A stretch of DNA of 64,000 nt from Anisus vortex (Eukaryota; Mollusca; Gastropoda; Planorbidae): contig OX421497.1 of NCBI GenBank assembly GCA_949126835.1, forward strand, positions 3,837,024-3,901,023, given 5' to 3'. Position 1 is the first letter of the stretch. Each line of letters starts with the position of its first letter. Positions 57,316 to 64,000 of this stretch are shown here, in pieces. The translations under genes were made by a program, and so were the position numbers. The notes beneath the pieces were generated by a model, which saw only the letters and a list, made by a program, of their open reading frames with translations, was not told the DNA's origin and did not search any database.

Positions 57316-57774
57316 CTGGCAAAGAGATCTGGGTGTCACCAACACTGAGACTGACTATCAACTGAATATTATGTTTAAGTTTCCCTTGGGGGGGGGGGGA
57401 TTAGCTTAGTTCCAATTATTTCTGATTGATTTGAGCTCAGCGTAGTGATATCTGAAGTGGCTGTGTGTAATCATAATGTCAAAGAAAACTAGTTTCAGGT
57501 CGCTTTGAAATTAATGAGTTGTTTTTTTTTTTCGTGTTCTTAGTTTGTAGTTTAGGCAATATGTGTGTGGTGTGAGGAGGGGGGGGGGGGCGTTAATTTT
57601 GCTCTTTTATTTGGGACAAGATTTCTTTCAAAATGTACACTATTTAAATTATTTAATTTATTTTTTATTTGGAAATTTTTTAGTTGTTCGTTTTTGTTTA
57701 CTTGGCTTATATATATTTTTTTTCCGGCTTTTTAATGGAATTTTTTTCTTTTCTTGTATTATTGTTTTATTCTA
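57316..57774. other. no gene seen
   Basis: Poly-G tracts at 57389-57399 and 57580-57590; T-rich sequence after 57650. Confidence 0.3.
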
Positions 57775-58340
57775 TAGAGCGTTCGCTATGGGCGTGGCTT
57801 AGATTTTTTGTGACGTATTTGTGTAAATATAGAACCCACTTGAGGTACAAATGTAACGTGGTGAAGTTGTTCTTCATCATGCTAAATTCACATCTGAATA
57901 TTGGCTATCCTACTCACAAATTAGGAGGTAAATAGTCGTAGATCATCTTCCTAGTCCAAGAGAAAGCCTGACATAGTATTTTTTCAACGATTTTCAACAT
58001 TTTACGCTCAATTTATCATCTAAATATCCGACCGGTAAGTGTTGCATTTGAATTGATTTTATTGAAGTATTGGAGTAATTCATTATTTTCATTGTAGGCC
58101 CAATCGTTAAAAAGTATTAAAACATTTTTAATGTAAGAATCTTGTGATATACCTATTAATCTAATATATAATTAATAAAATGCATATTAATACATTAATA
58201 ATCATTTTACACACAAAATATCAATAAAAAAAGCTCGAGCCTATATGAAACTATATTAATACAGCGGCCATTGTTTGTACACCAAAACACAAAATAAACA
58301 AAAATCACGTGCTTTTTGTCACGTGATTGCAAACGCCCTA
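57775..58340 (-). mobile_element. TA-flanked MITE (family T), copy 3, inverted, different core
   Basis: TAGAGCGTTCGCTATGGGCG to CGTTTGGG-complement CACGTGATTGCAAACGCCCTA, flanked by TA on both sides (TA|TAGAGCG and CGCCCTA|TA). About 150 bp at its left and 120 bp at its right match the ends of copies 1 and 2. The middle (about 57930-58210) is unrelated to their core. Confidence 0.75.
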
Positions 58341-58544
58341 TACCTTTCAGTTTTCAATTTGTCATGTTGTCAGCTTTATCCGATGGGGCAACTAAAGCAG
58401 CGGTAAAGACAGAGTTACGGCTCCCCTTGGCCCCCATTGGCACCACTCCTTCCCTGCGCCACGAAACGAGGTACTAGTTTCTCACTGACCAGTTAGGAGC
58501 ACAGAATAGAAATGATAATATTTAGTCTTATTTTTATGTTATAT

Positions 58545-58687
58545 ATTACAGACGCTCCTTCTGTAAAGAAGATTATTGCGTCCTATGCTCATCCGAGTCT
58601 AATCTTGCATCTTTATTAATCTTTTAAAGGATGTTAAGTTACTGGTTTTCCTGGTTTGTTCAGCCAACCCATTCCATGCCCGAATGT
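58545..58687 (-). mobile_element. LINE 3' fragment
   Basis: ATTACAGACGCTCCTTCTGT, TTGCGTCCTATGCTCATCCG, GGTTTTCCTGGTTTGTTCAG and CATTCCATGCCCGAATG match 37420-37575 in the same orientation. Confidence 0.75.
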
Positions 58688-59203
58688 GGATAGCAGCGAG
58701 AAACAACATTACTCTACGGCCCCGATATCAATTAATGAATAAAACCTCCACCCCGACCCACCTAACTACCCTTCGCCGCGCCCTTCTGGTTGGATGATAA
58801 TGTGCCTGCCTGACGTCACAGGTCATGTGATCGGTGTGTAATTGAAACGGATGAGGGCGCGGCGAGTCTTTTAGCCTCGTCACTTTCTTTTTTATTTGTT
58901 TTTTTTTTGTTTTTTTCGTCATTGAAATTCGGACGAACAAAGAAAACTAGAAATGGCACAAACGCAGTCATGGGCTGGTCCTTAATGAAGACAAAAAAAG
59001 GTCTTATAAGACTCTTTAGTTCTTACACGCTTTCATTATACAGTGAACTCTCGTTTATAGCGATAGATAAGTTCCGAGACCGGCCGCGAGAGCTGAAAAT
59101 CCGTGAAGTAGGGACACGATATGTACAGTACTAAATATTTAACGTGTATATTTTGACTTTTAAAACCCTCCCTTTGCCGTCTGTTAAAAAACATCCTTTA
59201 CAG
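58688..59203. other. no gene seen
   Basis: The frame at 58907-59134 has no recognised content. A palindrome-like CAGGTCATGTGATCGG region at 58830 is noted only. Confidence 0.3.
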
Positions 59204-59592
59204 CAGTGGTCGGAATTCTTTTTGTCTGAGAGAGCCATGGACACCACATATTTTGAAAAGTAATTCTGTGAGAGCCATACATTATTCATTATGTTTAAAA
59301 TTAAAAATGTAAGTAAATGTGTGCAAGAGTTATTTCCCTGTAATTACAATGAATGCAGGGTTGCCATATTTCTGTCTTTTAGGTCAGCGGAGTTTACCTC
59401 CTTTACCACTTCTGAGACTGAGCTGAAGTAGACTTTAGCTCTTTTGTAGAATGAAAAATTTATTTGCAATTAGTATGTAGATCAAAGGAGTCTAAAGAAT
59501 TTTTATTTTATAATCAAACATTTGTCTGCGAGCCAGATGCAGCCATCAAAAGAGCCACATCTGGCTCGCGAGCAATAGGTTCCCGACCCCTG
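59204..59592 (+). mobile_element. hAT-type MITE (family D), 389 bp
   Basis: Ends CAGTGGTCGGAATTC and GGTTCCCGACCCCTG are imperfect inverted termini. Subterminal GAGAGCCATGGACACCACAT and GAGCCACATCTGGCTCGCG are family marks. It is collinear with 61698-62587 once that copy's nested insertion is removed. No 8-bp target duplication can be read here. Confidence 0.7.
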
Positions 59593-61237
59593 ACATAGGC
59601 CAACAAGACAAAATACAAGCATTTATACTAAAATACACATAACAATATTATTAGTTACAACATCGCAAAACTTTCCATTAGCAATATATTTACACGGAAT
59701 TAGACTTAAGAAATTAATACAAAATAATCAACATCACACCACTATCTCATACACTTTTTACAGATCAGTTACACGCACACGTACCTTAGCCTACAAAACA
59801 AACAACAACAACATAATTACCGCTTGTGATTTTCGACATTAAACTTTCAATGACTACTATTTTAAATTTTACTGTTGAATACCGGTATCATTACTACCAC
59901 CAGGGCATTGGTAACAGATTAAGCTACATTCATGTCATTCAATTTAGTAAAAAAATATATTTTATTACACGCTTAAACAAAGATTCTGTGAATAGACGCG
60001 CGTGATGATCTAAGGTTATTGCACGCAAATATCGAATCAAAATATAGAAAACTAGTTGCATGCCACCAGACACAAACGCACATTAACTTTTCTCAATATC
60101 ACATGTGTGAGCAATTTCTTATTGTATTTGTCCTTGTTATATAAAAACAACAAGTAAACTGTTTCTCCAAAATCGATTTTTAAGCATCTTATAAAATCTA
60201 AACACAACTATGTATGGATATTTCATTTTACATTTAAATTTCACTCTTAACGGCATATACCGGGAAGGGCTGAAAAGGGGGGAAGTGAACTAGCATATTG
60301 TGTTATGTCAGTGCTGTTACTTAGTTAAAATAGGTGGGCACTTTCATTCGTTTTTTACAAGCTTGAAGCCTTCATTAAAAAGCTTTTCATAAATTTTGTA
60401 AAATACAGTTGAAAGCAATACAACCATGAGAGTAAATGCTTTGTAATGAAAACAAGATAGTAGTTAAACAGGTGTTTAACACACTATATTTACAGGGCAA
60501 GTATATTACTTAATAATTTTTTAATTTTATGTATGTTTTTTACAAATATGAGCAACACTATAGTTTTGTACGGTATTGTTTTCAATTGAATGCAAATTAT
60601 GAAGAAAAACAAATATTAAAAAAATAATAATACCCTACGAAATAAAAAGGCTTATTATCTCCCTTGATTTCATTTTGAAGTTACCTGAGATGTAAAAAAA
60701 AATTAGATTTAAGTAGCTGGAAATGTATCACGCCTTCTTTGTAACAAATTAGTATATTATATGCCATTAACTCTCTTATCTAATACAAGCTTTTTTCAGT
60801 GTCGCCCAGGTGAAAATAAAACAGGCCTGTATAAGCTAACGATAAAAACTGCACTGAACGGGGAGCTATAAATCTAATAATTAATTATTTTTTTTTACTG
60901 AAGACTTTTAGGAAAGTAATTTAAAATAAATATTGTAATCTGTTACCTGAAAGTAAACGAAGATGGGAAGACCCGACTGCTGAATAAGTAGACCATAATT
61001 TCAAAGTAGATGTTACGTTGTTAGATAACACATGCAAAATCGACCTCCACTGTCTGTCGGCTAATATCTCCCAAACGAATGTGGAGGAGATGTATCGCCA
61101 TAATGGCCGAACCCAACACTGGGGTTGAGATATACAAATTATCAGGCCCGGCCGACAAATGGCAAGGCATCATTATCTCAACAAAAGGAAACCGACAACA
61201 TCCAACATTACTTTAACAACAGATATGAAGGAGTAAC
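59593..61237. other. long AT-rich stretch, nothing recognised
   Basis: No coding frame above about 60 codons and no element ends. 61000-61150 is slightly more GC-rich and looks single-copy within the window. Confidence 0.35.
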
Positions 61238-61318
61238 TTAACCCTTCCCGTACCGACCTATTTCTATCTATGCTGCCTTCAGTTCCGCTATATACGCGCC
61301 AGGGACTGTAAGGGTTAA
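61238..61318 (-). mobile_element. mini-pB element, complete, 81 bp, inverted
   Basis: TTAACCCTTCCCGTACCGAC ... GGGACTGTAAGGGTTAA; the reverse complement matches 55442-55522 almost throughout. Confidence 0.75.
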
Positions 61319-61697
61319 AAATGGAATCAAGAGAGATAATTAGCCTTTTTATGTCGTAGGTCAATATAATTTGTTAATTGTTTGTTTTTCTGTATAATTT
61401 GCCACCCAATTATTTCAATTAATATAATCATGCATAGAATTGTTTTGCTACTCAAATTATTTAAACAATTTAAAAAAATAATAAAAAAGATTAATTAATA
61501 CTTTTTTTTATATTTTAAATATAAATACGAATTACCTTTTTAAAAGTTTTTAGCTAATATCTTGTTTTCATTGACTTCTTTCAATATTGATATTAAGTGA
61601 CATATATCTTAATTTTTGAACAGCCTTAAAGTCTAGTTAAGCTTATAGTCTAGTTAAGGCTTAAAGATTGTAAAGTGTAAAGATAGAGAGCCTAGAG

Positions 61698-62587
61698 CAG
61701 GGGGTCGGGAACCTTTTTGTCTGAGAGAGCCATGGACACCACATATTTTGAAAAGTAATTCTGTGAGAGCCATACATTATGTTTAAAATAGGGATGTTAA
61801 ATGAAAACCGGAATACCGGATTCCGGTTTTGAATCTGAAAACCGGTTTTGATTTTTAAAACCGCATTTCGGTTTGTTGGTTGGAAGGTAATCATTACTTC
61901 AAGTAGCACACTCTTAATTTTATTTTTTTATTGATTCTGATGGAAATATTTAAAACAAAAATAATGTTGGATTCACGCAAAACAAGTCTAGAAATGCCTT
62001 GCTAACACTATTTAGTCTTAGATATTGTGTTTCTTTTTTTTTCTCCAAATACCAACTATGGCTTGCGATAAAAACAACATCAAACCAAATGTCGGCTCAT
62101 CGTTTAGATGTGCGCTACTGTTTGATGTGCATCAAGTGCGTCAGGGATTTGTCTTTTCCGACCTGTGACTTGTGACATTGCGGTGGGGGGGGGGTGGAAT
62201 CGAAATCCGGTTTTAAACCGATTTATAGAACCGAAAACCGGTTTTGAAAACAAACCGGTTTTAACAACCTTAGTTTAAAACTAACAATTTGCGTTTGGAC
62301 GCAAGGCAAGAGTTTTTTCCCTTTATTACTTTAATTACAATGAATGCAGGGTTGCTATTTTTCTGTCTTTTAGGTCAGCAGAGTTTATATCTCCATTACC
62401 ACTTTTGATGCTGATGTTCTGCAGGAAACTTTAGCTCATTTGTAGAATGAAATATTGATATGCAATTAATATGTAGATCAATGGAGTCTAAAGAATTTTT
62501 TTTTATAATCGAACATTTGTCTGCGAGCCAGATGCAGCCATCAATAGAGCCACATCTGGCTTGCGAGCCATAGGTTTCCGACCCCTG
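61698..62587 (+). mobile_element. hAT-type MITE (family D), interrupted copy
   Basis: CAGGGGGTCGGGAACCTTTT to GGTTTCCGACCCCTG with the same body words as 59204-59592 (GAGAGCCATGGACACCACAT, CTGCGAGCCAGATGCAGCCA). It is split by the element at 61789-62272. A clear target duplication for the outer copy is not visible. Confidence 0.75.
61789..62272 (+). mobile_element. hAT-type MITE (family E), 484 bp, nested in family D
   Basis: Inverted ends TAGGGATGTTAAA and TTTAACAACCTTA are flanked by a perfect 8-bp duplication GTTTAAAA (61781-61788 and 62273-62280). The empty site is visible in the sister copy at about 59290 (ATGTTTAAAATT). The interior is rich in AACCGGTTTT and ACCGGATTCCGGTTTT palindromic words near both ends. 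No coding capacity. Confidence 0.85.
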
Positions 62588-62663
62588 TTTTATAGTAATG
62601 TACATGTATCTACAGTATGTACATGCAGTATACAGGTACAAATGTTTATCAATAAAACAGTAA

Positions 62664-62780
62664 AAGTAAAGTATCCCGTCAGAGCAAATTGGTTCATATG
62701 GCCGTTGAAGCAGTTTCCGTGGCCATGGCATACTAGGTGATTTTGTGGCCAGCACTATGCACAGCCACCTTTACTTTACC
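62664..62780 (-). mobile_element. SINE-A body fragment
   Basis: AAGTAAAGTATCCCGTCAGA, CAGTTTCCGTGGCCATGGCA, TGTGGCCAGCACTATGCACA and CCTTTACTTTACC in reverse orientation. The head is missing. Confidence 0.7.
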
Positions 62781-63200
62781 GAGCCGCAAAGTAGCGAGGG
62801 TTCGCTGTAGTAAAATTGTGTGCATTGGTATTGTTCTCTACCACAATACATGGTTTGAAAACACACCTGTATGGCGATTCCACAAATGGTATTCTAAATA
62901 ATTTAAGTACAAAATATGTCTCATTACACATCAAACATGTAAAGGTCGTTTCTTGTGGCTGCATCCTTTCATGTTTGTTTTTTTAACTTTCACTATCAAA
63001 ATATGTCACACGCATGCAATTACAGGCATTGCGTTTCTTTACTTTGAAAATTAGTATAGATTTTCATAAGTACAAAACTGCAACAAACACATAAACACAA
63101 AGCACAAACTTAACACACAACTAATTTCAAAGATCGACACATATATTCTAGTCATAAATCATGTTCTTTATTTGTGGTTTTATTTCATTGAGGTTCCCCA
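62781..63200. other. no gene seen
   Basis: AT-rich. Possibly the 3' flank of the exon at 63316-63547 on the minus strand, but no polyadenylation site was assigned with confidence. Confidence 0.35.
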
Positions 63201-63202
63201 TC

Positions 63203-63340
63203 AGGTGGACTCCCGGGTTAGATTCAGCTGGACTCCCGGGTTAGATTCAGGTGGACTCCCAGGTTAGATTCAGGTGGACTCCCAGGTTAGATTCAGGTGG
63301 ACTCCCAGGTTAGATTCAGGTGGACTCCCAGGTCAGATTC
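63203..63340. repeat. 23-bp minisatellite, 6 copies, overlapping the end of the exon
   Basis: GGTGGACTCCCAGGTTAGAT + TCA repeats six times. The first copies read CCCGGG and the last has GTCAG. The last copy supplies the final codons and stop of the minus-strand exon. Confidence 0.9.
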
Positions 63341-63547
63341 AACGGCATCCCAGCGCCGTCGTCAATGCCGTGAGTCAGGGCAAGCACGGAGGAGATCCGT
63401 CGGTCGTTGCTCAGCGTCGGCTTCCTCTGGCTGGTGTCCATGCTGGTCCTGGAGGAGCTGTCGGCGAAGCAGGCGTCGGTCGGGCTCGGGGGCTGCGACT
63501 TGAGCCCGTCAGCCTTGGACTTTCGGTACACGGTCGCCTGGGCGATT
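63316..63547 (-). CDS. probable terminal coding exon of a host gene, product unknown
   Basis: On the minus strand a pyrimidine-containing acceptor (TTCCCCTAG) precedes 63547. From there about 76 codons run open to TGA at 63316-63318. The stretch is markedly GC-rich with mostly G/C third positions, unlike anything else in this AT-rich window, which is why I take it as selected coding sequence. The residues are hydrophilic (YRKSKADGLKSQPPSPTDAC, SSRTSMDTSQRKPTLSNDRR), Ser/Thr/Lys/Arg-rich with several phosphorylation-like sites, as in the cytoplasmic tail of a membrane receptor or channel; that is only an impression. The last residues come from the 23-bp repeat, so repeat expansion appears to have set the stop. 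No family recognised; upstream exons would lie beyond 64000. Confidence 0.5.
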
Positions 63548-63649
63548 CTAGGGGAACAATCGAAGAGTGTATGTGTGTGAGACTGAGCTGTAGTTAATGA
63601 TCCGAGCTTCGTAGTCTTTCGGCGAGGGCACATGATTATTGGATAAATA

Positions 63650-64000
63650 TTGTCCTGTTAGATGTTCTCAGATAATATTGCCATTTAACATAGATTCTTA
63701 GATAACTATTGCCCTTTAAGATAGATTCTTAAATAACTATTGCCTTTTAAGATAGATTCTTAGATAACTATTGCCCTATAATATAGATTCTTAGATAACT
63801 ATTGCCTTTTAAGATAGATTCTTAGATAACTATTGCCCTTTAAGATAGATTCTTAGATAACTATTGCCCTTTTATATAGATTCTTAGATAACTATTGCCC
63901 TTTAAGATAGATTCTTAGATAACTATTGCCATGTGAAAAAAAATAACTTAAATAACTATTGCCATGTGAAAAAAAATAACTTAAATAACTATTGCCATGT
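63650..64000. repeat. 31-bp minisatellite running off the window end
   Basis: TAGATTCTTAGATAACTATT + GCCCTTTAAGA repeats with a 31-bp step from about 63691. It changes at about 63930 to a 33-bp variant with GCCATGTGAAAAAAAATAAC. It lies in what would be the intron upstream of the exon at 63547. Confidence 0.9.

Noticed and set aside
59204..59592. 8-bp target duplication around this MITE
   Set aside because: The flanks CTTTACAG and ACATAGGC do not match, so only the inverted ends and the sister copy support the call.

Overview
The window is eukaryotic, AT-rich and almost entirely repetitive. There is no operon-like gene packing, no rRNA and no CRISPR array. The repeat types are those of a large metazoan genome: 5'-truncated LINEs ending in short microsatellite tails, tRNA-derived SINEs, hAT, piggyBac-like and other TA-flanked DNA elements, one Gypsy-type LTR element, GATA microsatellites and many minisatellites. 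The style of these families suggests a gastropod mollusc, probably a heterobranch snail. That is inference from recalled repeat families, not proof.

Layout. 0.8-4.4 kb: a decayed Ty3/Gypsy-like retrotransposon on the minus strand, with a complete 626-bp LTR, a tRNA primer-site-like sequence, broken gag, a protease motif and a piece of integrase joined directly after the protease (reverse transcriptase and RNase H are deleted). 4.4-6.1 kb: AT-rich and 36-bp tandem arrays with two LINE tails. 6.4-8.4 kb: an older repeat split by an insertion with inverted termini and a 7-8 bp target duplication, which holds a THAP-like reading frame, a LINE tail and a TA-flanked MITE. 10.4-12.8 kb: a 2.45-kb hAT-like element with a clear target duplication, containing a LINE fragment and an unrecognised exon-like ORF. 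14-17 kb: minisatellites. 19.4-21.5 kb: SINE, LINE and a nested 1.56-kb hAT relic. 25.0-25.8 kb: LINE and a small hAT MITE that abuts the dominant feature, a 9.35-kb array of about 164 copies of a 57-bp unit (25756-35107) with internal higher-order duplications. 35-51 kb: dispersed SINEs, LINEs, MITEs and further arrays. 40.8-42.8 kb and 52-55.2 kb: GATA arrays, two of them followed by a duplicated ~115-bp flank that carries a miniature piggyBac-like element. 57-62.6 kb: more MITEs, including one hAT nested in another with a perfect 8-bp target duplication. 63.3-63.55 kb: a GC-rich open stretch that looks like the terminal coding exon of a host gene on the minus strand.

Genes. Only two stretches look as if they could be host coding sequence: the exon at 63316-63547, and more weakly the ORF at 12055-12300. 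Long open frames in the tandem arrays (57-, 36- and 18-bp units, GATA) are consequences of unit length and sequence and are not called as genes. The window's value lies in its nested transposon stratigraphy, in several small element families whose ends can be read directly from the sequence, and in the large young 57-bp satellite.
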